The notes beneath the pieces are model-generated. The model searched no databases. It had not been told where the DNA came from and saw only the letters and a list, made by a program, of their open reading frames with translations. Both the position numbers and the translations under genes were made by a program. From Sphingopyxis sp. LC81 (lineage in GTDB: Bacteria > Pseudomonadota > Alphaproteobacteria > Sphingomonadales > Sphingomonadaceae), in contig NZ_JNFD01000028.1 in assembly GCF_000756375.1 (NCBI RefSeq), forward strand, positions 1-64,000: DNA of 64,000 nt. Direction: 5' to 3'. This document shows, in pieces, positions 32,643 through 41,555 of this stretch (positions are counted from its first letter, which is position 1; each line of letters starts with the position of its first letter).

Positions 32643-35093
32643 ATGAAAGCAATGCGTATTTTCTTGGGTGCGGGCACGGCGATCGGTCTGGTTATTGCGG
32701 CACCGGCCTTCGCAGCCGAGGAAACCGCCGCCGACACGGTCGCGGCCGAAGGCGACATCATCGTCACCGCGCAGCGCCGCGCCGAATCGATGAACGACGT
32801 CGGCATGGCGATCCAGGCGGTCGATGGCGCGACGCTCGAAAACCTCCGCGTCACCGACATGCGCGACCTGACAACGGTGGCGCCGAGCTTCACCGTTTCG
32901 CAAAGCTATCAGGGCGTGCCGACCTATACGCTGCGCGGAATCGGCTTCAACACGATCAACCTCTCCTCGACCTCGACCGTCGGTACTTACGTGGACGAAG
33001 TCGCCTATGCCTATCCGATCATGAATACCGGGCCGGTGATGGACCTCGAACGCGTCGAAGTGCTCAAGGGGCCGCAGGGCACGCTCTATGGCCGCAACAC
33101 GACCGCGGGCCTGATCAACTTCATCACCGCCAAGCCGACCGACAGCTTCGATGCCAGCATCAAGGCCGACCTCGGCAATTATCAGACGTACAACATCGGC
33201 GGCCATATCTCGGGCCCGCTCGGCGAAGGCATCGCCGCGCGCATCGCGTTCCGCAGCGAGAATAGCGACAAGGGTTGGCAGGTCAGCAACACGCGGGGCG
33301 AGCGGCTCGGCGAGGTCGAGAAATATGGTGTGCGCGGGTCGCTCGCGATCGACCCGGCGCCGGGCACGCATTTCGACCTGTCGGTCACATATTGGCGCAA
33401 CAAGTCGGACACCGTCGCGGGGCAGGGGATCGGCTTTACCCCGGCGACAAACCCCGTCGGCGGCACCAGCAATTCACGCTTCTTCAACGCGCCGGGGCTC
33501 GCGACGTACCTCGCGAACAATTTTCCGACCAAGGCGAGTCAGGCCGACTGGGCGCCCGAGGCGAATCGTTCGGCCGATATCGGCACCGGCACCGGCCTCG
33601 ACGGGCCGCTCGCCGAGGACAATCGCTTCTGGGGGCTGAAGCTGCGCTGGGATCAGGATCTCGGCGAGACGATGAAGCTTGTCTCGCTCACCAGCTACAA
33701 CGACTTCAAGCGCAACGCACTCTCCGACTGGAGCGGCGCGCCGTTCGAAATCCTGCTTCAGAACACCGTCGGGCGGATCAAGAGCTTTGCGCAGGAGCTG
33801 CACGTCGAGGGCGAGGCCGGCGCGGTGAACTGGCTGGTCGGCGGCTATTATGCGAACGACCGCATCATCGATTCCAACCGCACCTTGCTCGGCCAGAATG
33901 CGAATGTCGGGCTGATCCGTGCCGCCGGGGCGCCGCTGCTCGCCAGCCCGATCTTCAACTCGGGCGGTTATACCCCGCTGCAACTCAGCCAGGCTTTCCG
34001 TACCTATGAGGATTTCGGGCGCATCCGCACCAAGACGTGGAGCATTTTCGGTAACGCCGATGCCGAACTGACCGACCAGCTCAAGCTGACCGTCGGCGTT
34101 CGCTACACCGAGGACAAGCAGCGCTACAACGGCTGCTCGCGCGACTTCAACGGCAATATGTTGCCGAACGTCAATGTCGTGAACCGCGCGCTCTATCTGC
34201 AAACCTATGGCGTGCTCGCGCCGCAGATTTCGCAGGGCCAGTGCAACACCTTCGACCCCGCGACGGGCCGGTTTGGGGAAGTCCAGTCGCTGCTCAAGGA
34301 AAACAATGTCGCCTGGCGCGTCGCGCTCGACTGGTCGCCGAACGACGACACCTTGCTCTACGCGTCAGTGTCGCGCGGCTATAAATCGGGGACGACGCCG
34401 ATCAACGCCGCGAACCTTGCGCGGCAGAATGCGCCGGTGAAACAGGAAAAGCTGACCGCCTACGAAGTCGGCGTGAAGGCAACGCTCGCCGACCGCGCGG
34501 TGCAGGCCAATCTCTCGGCCTTCTATTACGACTATGCCGACAAGCAGATCAGCACCTACTTCGCCGATCCGATCTACACCGCGCTGTCGCGGCTCGACAA
34601 TGTGCCCGACAGCGAGGCTTACGGCGTCGAGGGCGAGCTCACGATCCGCCCGGCGACGGGGCTGACGATCGCCGCCAACGCGCTGTACCTCAAGACGCGG
34701 ATCAATAATTACAACGGCACCAACGCCGCGGGGCGACCCGAGAATTTCGACGGGGCGGAGTTCATCTATAGCCCCAAATTCCAAGGCAGTCTGACGCTCG
34801 CCTATGACACGCCGGTCAGCGACACGGTCAACCTGACCGGCGCGATCAGCGCGCGTTACCAGAGCAAGTCGAACACGATCTTCGAGGATCTCGATCTCTA
34901 CAAGGTCGATGCCTATGGCACGGTCAACGCGAGCCTTGGCCTGAAAGACGAAAGCGGCTGGTCGGTGTCGCTATGGGCGAAAAACCTCTTCGACAAATAT
35001 TATTGGTCGGCGGTCGCCAGCAATGCCAACGTCGTCGTGCGTTTCGCTAATCAGCCGCGAACCTATGGCCTGACTTTGGGTTATGACTTCTGA
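32643..35093 (+). CDS. TonB-dependent receptor (LuxR-linked)
   Basis: 816-residue outer-membrane receptor. The signal peptide ends at 'APAFA' near residue 23. Plug motifs: 'DIIVTAQRRAESMNDVGMA', 'LRGIGFNTINLSS', 'VEVLKGPQGTLYGRNTTAG'. The C-terminus ends 'GLTLGYDF', a proper terminal beta strand. Tandem ATGs at 32640 and 32643 follow GGAGGA; the second has better spacing. Nine bp downstream begins the DUF2236 oxygenase, so ligand uptake and oxidation may be coupled and controlled by the LuxR solo. The ligand is not deducible. Confidence 0.93.
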   Translation: MKAMRIFLGAGTAIGLVIAAPAFAAEETAADTVAAEGDIIVTAQRRAESMNDVGMAIQAVDGATLENLRVTDMRDLTTVAPSFTVSQSYQGVPTYTLRGIGFNTINLSSTSTVGTYVDEVAYAYPIMNTGPVMDLERVEVLKGPQGTLYGRNTTAGLINFITAKPTDSFDASIKADLGNYQTYNIGGHISGPLGEGIAARIAFRSENSDKGWQVSNTRGERLGEVEKYGVRGSLAIDPAPGTHFDLSVTYWRNKSDTVAGQGIGFTPATNPVGGTSNSRFFNAPGLATYLANNFPTKASQADWAPEANRSADIGTGTGLDGPLAEDNRFWGLKLRWDQDLGETMKLVSLTSYNDFKRNALSDWSGAPFEILLQNTVGRIKSFAQELHVEGEAGAVNWLVGGYYANDRIIDSNRTLLGQNANVGLIRAAGAPLLASPIFNSGGYTPLQLSQAFRTYEDFGRIRTKTWSIFGNADAELTDQLKLTVGVRYTEDKQRYNGCSRDFNGNMLPNVNVVNRALYLQTYGVLAPQISQGQCNTFDPATGRFGEVQSLLKENNVAWRVALDWSPNDDTLLYASVSRGYKSGTTPINAANLARQNAPVKQEKLTAYEVGVKATLADRAVQANLSAFYYDYADKQISTYFADPIYTALSRLDNVPDSEAYGVEGELTIRPATGLTIAANALYLKTRINNYNGTNAAGRPENFDGAEFIYSPKFQGSLTLAYDTPVSDTVNLTGAISARYQSKSNTIFEDLDLYKVDAYGTVNASLGLKDESGWSVSLWAKNLFDKYYWSAVASNANVVVRFANQPRTYGLTLGYDF

Positions 35094-35101
35094 AGGAGCG
35101 A

Positions 35102-36004
35102 ATGACGGTGGTGCGTGCGCCGATGCAGAGTGAATATCTGGGGACGGCGATCGATTTCGCCGCGCCGCTCGGCGAGCCCGCGCTGCTGGCGCCCGACAGC
35201 GTCCAGTGGCGCATCTACAAAAACCCGATCGCGCTCGGCATCGGCGGGATCGCCGCGGTGCTGCTCGAATTCGCCGAGCCGCGCATCCGGTCGGGGGTGT
35301 GGGACCATTCGACCTACAAGGCCGACCCGATCGGCCGCTCGCGCCGCACCGGACTCGTCGCGATGCTCGCCTGCTACGGCCCGGCGAGCAGCGCGAAGGC
35401 CGTCATCGGGCAGGTCAACCGCATGCACGGCAAGGTGAAGGGCGAGACGCCCGGTGGCACCAGATATCGCGCGCTCGACCCCGTGCTGCTCGACTGGGTT
35501 GCCGCAACCGCGTCCTATGGCTTCCTGATGGCTTACGACCGCTTCGTCCATCCACTCAGCGACGCCGACAAGGACCGCTTCATGGCCGACGGCGACGCGA
35601 TCGGGCGCGAGTTCGGGGCGCGGCATACGCCGCCGACGGTGGGCGCGTTCATGGCGATGATGGACGAACTCGAACCGCGCTTCGAACCGCATCCGATCAT
35701 CTTCGAATTCCTCGACATTATCCAGTCGGGCCGCGCGGCGCCGGGCGTGCCGCGATTCCTGCATCGTGCGATCGCGCGCGCGTCGGTGTCGCTGCTTCCC
35801 GGGCATATCCGGCGCAAGCTGGAACTCGGCCCGCGCTATGATCTGACGCGGCTCGACCGCACCGCATTACGGATCGCCGGCCGGCTTGCCGACCGTCATA
35901 TCGATCGCACCGCGCCGCATTGTCAGGCCAGCGTCCGCCTCGGCCTGCCGCATGATTTCCTTTTCAAATCACCCGCCGAGCAGCGGCGCTTGCTCGCCGC
36001 CTAG
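35102..36004 (+). CDS. DUF2236 oxygenase (MpaB / latex-clearing-protein type)
   Basis: 300-residue cytoplasmic protein of the DUF2236 family, which includes fungal MpaB and the rubber oxygenase Lcp, heme enzymes that cleave isoprenoid double bonds. Conserved signature: 'VWDHSTYKADPIGRSRRT' (about 68-85), followed by helical 'DPVLLDWVAATASYGFLMAYDRFV' and 'GREFGARHTPP'. No signal peptide, so unlike secreted Lcp it would act inside the cell. It lies 8 bp after the TonB receptor. Isoprenoid or other alkene cleavage is a family-based guess. Confidence 0.8.
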   Translation: MTVVRAPMQSEYLGTAIDFAAPLGEPALLAPDSVQWRIYKNPIALGIGGIAAVLLEFAEPRIRSGVWDHSTYKADPIGRSRRTGLVAMLACYGPASSAKAVIGQVNRMHGKVKGETPGGTRYRALDPVLLDWVAATASYGFLMAYDRFVHPLSDADKDRFMADGDAIGREFGARHTPPTVGAFMAMMDELEPRFEPHPIIFEFLDIIQSGRAAPGVPRFLHRAIARASVSLLPGHIRRKLELGPRYDLTRLDRTALRIAGRLADRHIDRTAPHCQASVRLGLPHDFLFKSPAEQRRLLAA

Positions 36005-37698
36005 CTGCAGCGATTAAAGCCGGCGCCGCGCACCGCGCGCCCAGGCGTCGCGCCGCTATGCTCGCCGTTCCGCAACACGCCAACGCCGTTGACGAACACG
36101 TCACGAACCCCGACCGAATATTGGTGCGGCTTCTCGAAGGTCGAGCGGTCGCCGATGGTCGCCGGGTCAAACACCACAACGTCAGCATAATAGCCGGGCT
36201 TCAGCGCCCCGCGATCCTTGATGCCCAGATTGGTCGCGGGCAGGGTGGTGAGCCGGTACACCGCCTGTTCGAGCGGGATCAGCTTCTCGTCGCGGACATA
36301 ACGGCCGAGCAGCCGCGCAAAGTTGCCATAGGTGCGCGGGTGCGACCCCGATTTCAGGAAGACACCCTCGGTCGCCTGCGACGCGGCGTCCGACCCGAAG
36401 CTCATCCATGGCAGCTGGACCTGCTTGCGCACATTGTCCTCGGACATCAGGAAATAGACGGTGCCGACGCGCGAGCCATCCTCGACGACGAGGTCCATCG
36501 CGGTTTCTTCGGGGCTTTTGCCGCGCATCGCCGCAACCTCGGCAAGCGTCTTTCCGGTCAGCGGTTTCAGCGCGTCATTCTTGAACCCCGACAGGATCAT
36601 CTTGTCGGCGCCCGCGCCGAAATAGAGATTTTCCCAATTGCTGCCGGGCTTCTTCATTTCTTCGGCGACGCGCGCGCGGATCGCGGGGTCTTTCAGCCGC
36701 TTGATCCACTCCTCGAGCCCGCCCGCCTGCACCCACGTCGGCATCGCGGCATCGAGCCCCGTCGCGCCGGCGGTATAGGTGTACATGTCGGTCGTGATCT
36801 TAAGCCCTTCGGCCCGCGCGTCCTCGATCTTTTTCACGATCGTATCGAGCTTGCCCCAGTTGCTACGCCCCGCCATCTTGAGGTGATAGATTTCGGCGGG
36901 CGCGCCCGACCGCCGCGAAATGTCGATCAGCTCGTCGACGGCTTCCTCGATCCGGTCGCCTTCGGAGCGCATATGGCTAATATACATGCCGCCGCATTTC
37001 GCGGCCTCGCTGGTCAGCGCGACAAGCTCGTCGGTTTCGGCATAAGATCCGGGCGCGTAGATGATCGAACTGCCGACCCCCATCGCGCCCTCGTTCATCG
37101 CCTGCTTCACCAGCGCGCGCATCCGGGCGAGCTGTTCGGGCGTCGGGTCGACATCGCCTTCGCCCAGCTCATGGACGCGCACGGTCGCAGCGCCGATGAA
37201 GCTCGCGACATTGGTCGAAACGCCGCGCTTTTCGAGCCAGGACAAATAGTCGCCGAGGCTGGTCCACTCGATCGGAAATTTGATGTCGCCCTGCCGGTCG
37301 GTTTCCAGCGCCTTCATCGTCGCGTTCACCGGCCCCATTGACCAGCCTTCGCCCATTACCTCCAGCGTGACGCCCTGGCGGATATCGCTCTGGCTCTTGG
37401 GGTCGGCGATCAGCGACTCGGTCGCCCAGCTCAGCATGTTGATGAAGCCCGGCGCGACCGCCATGCCCTTCGCCGCAACCTCGGTCTTCGCGGTGCCGTC
37501 GACTTTGCCCACCGCGACGATGCGGTCGTCCTTGATCGCGACATCGCCGACGACGGGTGCCTTGCCCGACCCATCGTAGATCGTCCCGCCGCGGATGATG
37601 AGGTCGTAGGCGGGCGCCTGTGCGGCCACCGGCACGGATACCAGCATCGAACTGCAAAGCAGTAGGAAGGACGGTGCGACGCGCCGGTGGGATGCCAT
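36001..37698 (-). CDS. D-aminoacylase-like amidohydrolase, exported
   Basis: 565-residue member of the N-acyl-D-amino-acid deacylase branch of the amidohydrolase superfamily, with a signal peptide cut after 'VPVAAQA' (about residue 27). It would release D-amino acids in the periplasm. The second-half metal ligands are present (His242 in 'YISHMRSE', His272 in 'EIYHLKMAG', Asp in 'FGSDAAS'). The first HxH is replaced: 'PGFINMLSWA' gives Leu89 and Trp91. The Cys96 position of the Alcaligenes enzyme is Glu ('MGEGWS'). This matches a mononuclear or different-metal subgroup. It follows the XRE-cupin gene by 23 bp in one operon. Confidence 0.85.
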   Translation of the reverse strand: MASHRRVAPSFLLLCSSMLVSVPVAAQAPAYDLIIRGGTIYDGSGKAPVVGDVAIKDDRIVAVGKVDGTAKTEVAAKGMAVAPGFINMLSWATESLIADPKSQSDIRQGVTLEVMGEGWSMGPVNATMKALETDRQGDIKFPIEWTSLGDYLSWLEKRGVSTNVASFIGAATVRVHELGEGDVDPTPEQLARMRALVKQAMNEGAMGVGSSIIYAPGSYAETDELVALTSEAAKCGGMYISHMRSEGDRIEEAVDELIDISRRSGAPAEIYHLKMAGRSNWGKLDTIVKKIEDARAEGLKITTDMYTYTAGATGLDAAMPTWVQAGGLEEWIKRLKDPAIRARVAEEMKKPGSNWENLYFGAGADKMILSGFKNDALKPLTGKTLAEVAAMRGKSPEETAMDLVVEDGSRVGTVYFLMSEDNVRKQVQLPWMSFGSDAASQATEGVFLKSGSHPRTYGNFARLLGRYVRDEKLIPLEQAVYRLTTLPATNLGIKDRGALKPGYYADVVVFDPATIGDRSTFEKPHQYSVGVRDVFVNGVGVLRNGEHSGATPGRAVRGAGFNRCS

Positions 37699-37721
37699 CA
37701 GTTTCTCCGTGATCTGGGGTG

Positions 37722-38345
37722 TCAGCCGTGCAGGCTCATCAGGCTGTCCATCAGCCCGTCGTCGGCGCTTGAGCAGACGCCGAGAACCAGCGCCTCCTCA
37801 TATCCCTCGGCGACGACATAGGCGTGGCCCATCGACGAATCGAGATAGATGCCCTGACCGGTTTTCAGCGCGACCGGGTCGTAGAATTCGGTGTGAATCT
37901 CGACCTCGCCTTCAAGAACGAAGATGAATTCCTCACCCTGATGTCGGACGAGATCGCCGAATTCGCGGGCGCTGTGCGCGCGGATCCGCGTGATGATCGG
38001 GATCATCCGCTTTTGCCGCAGGTCGGTGCAGAGATAGTGATAATCGTAATTGTCGGTGGTGACGCGCACCGCCTGGTCGATCGTGCCGACGCTGCGACGG
38101 CCGGTCACGCGCGGCGAACTGTCGCCTTCGTCTTCGGCGAACAGGTCCGACATGCGGATGTTGAGTCGCTGGCTGAGCTGCTGGAGCTTGTCATAGCTCA
38201 GCGTCAGCCGGTCGTGCTCGACCTTCGACAATGTCGAGACCGGGATGCCCGATTTCGCGCTCATTTCCTTGAGCGTCCAGCCGTTTCGCGAGCGAATGCT
38301 CTTCATCACCGTGCCGAGCGTTGGCGGGGCTCCGCGATCAGCCAT
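37722..38345 (-). CDS. XRE-family regulator with cupin domain
   Basis: About 207 residues. The N-terminal helix-turn-helix (about 10-65: 'WTLKEMSAKSGIPVSTLSKVE') binds DNA; the C-terminal cupin (about 125-190: 'VRHQGEEFIFVLEGEVEIHTEF' ... 'DSSMGHAYVV') binds a ligand. This is the usual layout for regulators of amino-acid and D-amino-acid genes. Starts at 38345 (MADRG) or 38357 are possible. It is divergent from the serine hydrolase operon, and the likely sites it controls are the two similar promoters at 38365 and 41496. Confidence 0.88.
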   Translation of the reverse strand: MADRGAPPTLGTVMKSIRSRNGWTLKEMSAKSGIPVSTLSKVEHDRLTLSYDKLQQLSQRLNIRMSDLFAEDEGDSSPRVTGRRSVGTIDQAVRVTTDNYDYHYLCTDLRQKRMIPIITRIRAHSAREFGDLVRHQGEEFIFVLEGEVEIHTEFYDPVALKTGQGIYLDSSMGHAYVVAEGYEEALVLGVCSSADDGLMDSLMSLHG

Positions 38346-38364
38346 TAATTTTTCCATTCCATAT

Positions 38365-38393
38365 TTGACAATTTTCCAATCAGGATCATTATG
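38365..38393 (+). promoter_or_regulatory. Promoter with shared operator-like spacer (copy 1)
   Basis: TTGACA (38365-38370), 17-bp spacer and ATTATG (38388-38393) form a good sigma-70 promoter reading toward the serine hydrolase at 38488. The spacer ATTTTCCAATCAGGATC closely matches the spacer of the promoter at 41496, which suggests a common regulator site. Confidence 0.6.
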
Positions 38394-38487
38394 TCCCTAT
38401 CGGGCCAACAGATGTTGGTCCCTTGGTAAGGGGTCGCGCGGCTTGCTGCAAGATGTGACAGGCCACGACAATGAAAAGGGGAAAGCG

Positions 38488-40467
38488 ATGCGTTTCATCC
38501 GAAAGGCGATGATTGGGCTGGCGGCTTTTGCCGCGCTGCCGCTGGCGGCGCAGGGGCCTGTGCCTGCACCGACCGTAAAGAAAGCCGAAGCTGCCGCGGT
38601 TCCGGTTGCAAAAACCGCCGCAGCGCCGGTCGCGCTCGACGCCAAGGATCTTGAGGCTTGGCTCGACGGCTATCTGCCCTATGCGCTCGAACGCGCGCGC
38701 ATTCCGGGCGCGGTCGTCGTCGTCGTGCGCGGCAATCAGGTCGTGCTCCAAAAGGGCTATGGCTTCGCCGACGTCGCTAAGCGCGCGCCGGTCCTGCCCG
38801 AGACCACGCTGTTCCGTCCCGGATCGGTGTCGAAGCTCGTCACCTGGACCGCGGTGATGCAGCAGGTCGAGGCGGGCAAGATCGACCTCGACAAGGACGT
38901 CAACGCCTATCTCGATTTCAAGATTCCGCCCTTTGAGGGCAAGCCGGTGACGATGCGCAACATCATGACGCACACCGCGGGTTTCCAGGAATCGATCCGC
39001 CATCTGATCAGCAGCGATCCCAAAGCGGTGATGACGCTGAAGAAGCAGATGCCGCTCGCGCTGCCCGACCGCGTCTTCGCGCCCGGCACGACGCCCGCCT
39101 ACTCGAACTATGCGACCGCGCTCGCGGGTTATATCGTCGAGCGGGTGAGCGGCCAGGATTTCGACGATTATGTCGACAATCATATCTTCAAGCCGCTGGG
39201 CATGGCGCATTCGACCTTCCGCCAGCCTCTGCCCGCCAATCTCGCGCCGCATATGGCAAAGGGCTATCCCGACATCACGCAAAAGGCGAAGCCGTTCGAG
39301 ATCGTCGTCCCGGCACCCGCAGGCAGCCTGTCGGCGAGCGGTGCCGATATGGGCAAGTTCATGATCGCGCACCTGGGTGACGGCGCGGGCCTCATGAAGC
39401 CCGAAACCGCGAAGCAGATGCATGATTTCAAGGCGCCCGGCGTCGGCCCGCTCAACAGCATGGCGCTCGGTTTTTACGAGCAATGGGTAAACGGCCACCG
39501 CGCGATCGCGCATGGCGGCGACACTGTGTGGTTCCATAGCTATCTGTGGCTGTTCCCAGACGCCGACATCGGCGTCTATATCTCGATGAACAGCGCGGGG
39601 ACGCAGGGCGACGCGGGCGCGATCCGCAGCGCGTTGTTCCATAAATTCGCCGATCGTTATCTGCCGGGTGCCGACAAGCCGGGTCAGGTCGATGCGAAGA
39701 CCGCCAAAGAACATGCGCAAATGATGGTCGGCCATTATGTCAGCAGCCGTGGCAGCTTCACCAATTTTGCGAGCCTGTTCGGTCTGCTCGGCCAGTTGAC
39801 GATCTCGTTGACCGAGGACGGCAAGATCACGCTGCCGGCGCTCGACGGCCTTGGTGCAGGCGCACGCGACTGGGTCGAGGTCGAGCCCTTCGTATGGCGC
39901 GACACCGGCACCGGCGAGCGTGTTGCCGCCGAGGTCAAGGACGGCCGCGTCGTGCGCTGGAGCGTCGACGGCGGTTCGCCCTTCATGGTGTTCGAACCCG
40001 CCCCGGCGAGCGTCAATGCCGCGTGGCTCAATCCGGCGCTAATCTTCGCCTTCGGCATCATCCTGCTCGCGGCGCTGGCGTGGCCGGTGCGGGCGCTGGT
40101 ACGCCGCAACTTCAAGACGGACTTCGCGCTCGAGGGCAAGGCGCGCCGTGCTTACCGCCTGTCGCGCGTCTTCGCCTGGCTCGCGATCGGCGCGCTCGCC
40201 GGGTGGATCGGGCTGATCGCGGCCTTCTCGGCCGATATCGGCAGCCTCGGCGGCCCGCTCGACTGGCTGATCCACCTGCTGCGCATCCTGACGCCGCTCG
40301 CCGCCTTCGGGCTGCTCGCGACGGCGGGCTGGCACTTGTGGCTCAGCATCAAGGACAAGCGCCGCTGGACGATGAAGCTTGGCGCGGTGCTGCTGATCCT
40401 CGCCGCGCTGATCCTCGTCTGGGTGACGCTCGTCTTCCATCTCTATGGCTTCGGAATGGTCTATTGA
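38488..40467 (+). CDS. Serine hydrolase (class C beta-lactamase/DD-peptidase fold) with C-terminal membrane domain
   Basis: 659 residues. A signal peptide (to about 21), then a penicillin-recognising serine hydrolase domain with 'PGSVSKLVTW' (SxxK), 'PAYSNYATAL' (YxN) and 'IAHGGDTVW' (HxG). After a linker come four hydrophobic segments (about 505-655, e.g. 'PALIFAFGIILLAALAWPV'), anchoring it in the inner membrane with the catalytic domain outside. Candidate roles are D-aminopeptidase, D-amino-acid amidase or peptidoglycan peptide hydrolase, favoured by neighbours. Its stop overlaps the DgcA-like ATG by one base (TGATG). Confidence 0.87.
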   Translation: MRFIRKAMIGLAAFAALPLAAQGPVPAPTVKKAEAAAVPVAKTAAAPVALDAKDLEAWLDGYLPYALERARIPGAVVVVVRGNQVVLQKGYGFADVAKRAPVLPETTLFRPGSVSKLVTWTAVMQQVEAGKIDLDKDVNAYLDFKIPPFEGKPVTMRNIMTHTAGFQESIRHLISSDPKAVMTLKKQMPLALPDRVFAPGTTPAYSNYATALAGYIVERVSGQDFDDYVDNHIFKPLGMAHSTFRQPLPANLAPHMAKGYPDITQKAKPFEIVVPAPAGSLSASGADMGKFMIAHLGDGAGLMKPETAKQMHDFKAPGVGPLNSMALGFYEQWVNGHRAIAHGGDTVWFHSYLWLFPDADIGVYISMNSAGTQGDAGAIRSALFHKFADRYLPGADKPGQVDAKTAKEHAQMMVGHYVSSRGSFTNFASLFGLLGQLTISLTEDGKITLPALDGLGAGARDWVEVEPFVWRDTGTGERVAAEVKDGRVVRWSVDGGSPFMVFEPAPASVNAAWLNPALIFAFGIILLAALAWPVRALVRRNFKTDFALEGKARRAYRLSRVFAWLAIGALAGWIGLIAAFSADIGSLGGPLDWLIHLLRILTPLAAFGLLATAGWHLWLSIKDKRRWTMKLGAVLLILAALILVWVTLVFHLYGFGMVY

Positions 40468-41471
40468 TGGCGACGCAAAGCATAAAGGAATTGACGCTCG
40501 ACCTTCGGGTCGAGCGTTTTCCCTATCACCAGCCGTTCCGTATTTCGGGGCATGTCTTCACCGAAACCGCGCTGCTCGTCGCCGAGCTTTCGGACGGGAC
40601 GCATGTTGGGCGCGGCGAGGGCGCCGGGGTCTATTATCTCGGCGATGACATCGACCATATGCTGGCCGAGGCGACGCGCGTGCGCGGCGCGATCGAAGAC
40701 GGCGCGACGCGTGACGATTTGCAACAGCTCCTCCCTCCGGGCGGGGCGCGCAACGCGCTCGACTGCGCCTTCTGGGATCTTGAGGCCAGACAGACGGGAA
40801 CTCCGGTCTGGAAACTTGCCGGGCTGAGCCCTCCCAAGGCGCTGCGCTCGACCTTGACGCTTGGTGCCGACCGCGCGGAGGCGATGGCGAAAGCCGCGCT
40901 CGCGATCGACCCGGACGCCCCGGTCAAGGTCAAGCTCACCGGCGACCTTGCCGATGATATCGCGCGCGTCGTCGCGATCCGCACCGCGCGGCCGCACGCG
41001 TGGATCGGGGTCGATGCCAACCAGGGCTATGACGTCGCGACCCTCGCCGAATTGCTGCCCGTGCTGGTGTCGGCGCGCGTCGCGCAGCTCGAACAGCCGC
41101 TGAAGCGCGGGCGCGAGGCCGATCTCGACGGCCTCAAGCGGCCCTTGCCGTTCGTCGCCGACGAAAGCGCGCTGTCGCTCGCCGACACTGCCTCGCTCGT
41201 CGGCCGGTTCGACGTGGTGAATATCAAGCTCGATAAATGCGGCGGGTTGACCGAGGGGCTGGCGATCGCGCGGCAGGCGAAGAAGCTCGGCCTCGACGTC
41301 ATGGTCGGCAATATGATGGGCACCAGCCTGTCGATGGCGCCCTCCTGGCTCGTCGGCCAGCTTTGCGACATCGTCGACCTCGACGGGCCGACCTTTCTCG
41401 CGCGCGATCGCGATCCGGGCGTCAGCTATCGCGACGGCCTGATCCATTGCCCGCCCGAAATCTGGGGATGA
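40467..41471 (+). CDS. dgcA: Dipeptide-epimerase-type enolase-superfamily racemase (DgcA-like)
   Basis: 334-residue member of the muconate-lactonizing/dipeptide epimerase subgroup. Catalytic lysines lie in 'PVKVKLTGD' (KxK) and 'NIKLDKCGG'; metal ligands are Asp in 'GVDANQGY', Glu in 'QLEQPL' and Asp in 'FVADES'. The late 'DLDGP' is the dipeptide-recognition DxD. Such proteins are annotated as L-Ala-D/L-Glu epimerases. In the D-glutamate route reported for marine proteobacteria a homologue (DgcA) racemises N-acetyl-D-glutamate and pairs with DUF1611 DgcN, which is also present here (44910). Which substrate applies is undecided. The ATG overlaps the previous stop. Confidence 0.85.
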   Translation: MATQSIKELTLDLRVERFPYHQPFRISGHVFTETALLVAELSDGTHVGRGEGAGVYYLGDDIDHMLAEATRVRGAIEDGATRDDLQQLLPPGGARNALDCAFWDLEARQTGTPVWKLAGLSPPKALRSTLTLGADRAEAMAKAALAIDPDAPVKVKLTGDLADDIARVVAIRTARPHAWIGVDANQGYDVATLAELLPVLVSARVAQLEQPLKRGREADLDGLKRPLPFVADESALSLADTASLVGRFDVVNIKLDKCGGLTEGLAIARQAKKLGLDVMVGNMMGTSLSMAPSWLVGQLCDIVDLDGPTFLARDRDPGVSYRDGLIHCPPEIWG

Positions 41472-41495
41472 TGACAAATATATGTCCTAAATGGG

Positions 41496-41524
41496 TTGAC
41501 AATTTTCTGATTAGGACAATAGTC
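41496..41524 (+). promoter_or_regulatory. Promoter with shared operator-like spacer (copy 2)
   Basis: TTGACA (41496-41501), 17-bp spacer and ATAGTC (41519-41524) lie upstream of the M19-like gene. The spacer ATTTTCTGATTAGGACA matches that at 38371-38387 in most positions. An additional GTCCTAA (41484-41490) is inverted relative to TTAGGAC (41511-41517), so a dimeric operator straddling the -35 is possible. Confidence 0.6.
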
Positions 41525-41555
41525 TAAATTGAAACTATAAAAGAGGGAGGTTGGG

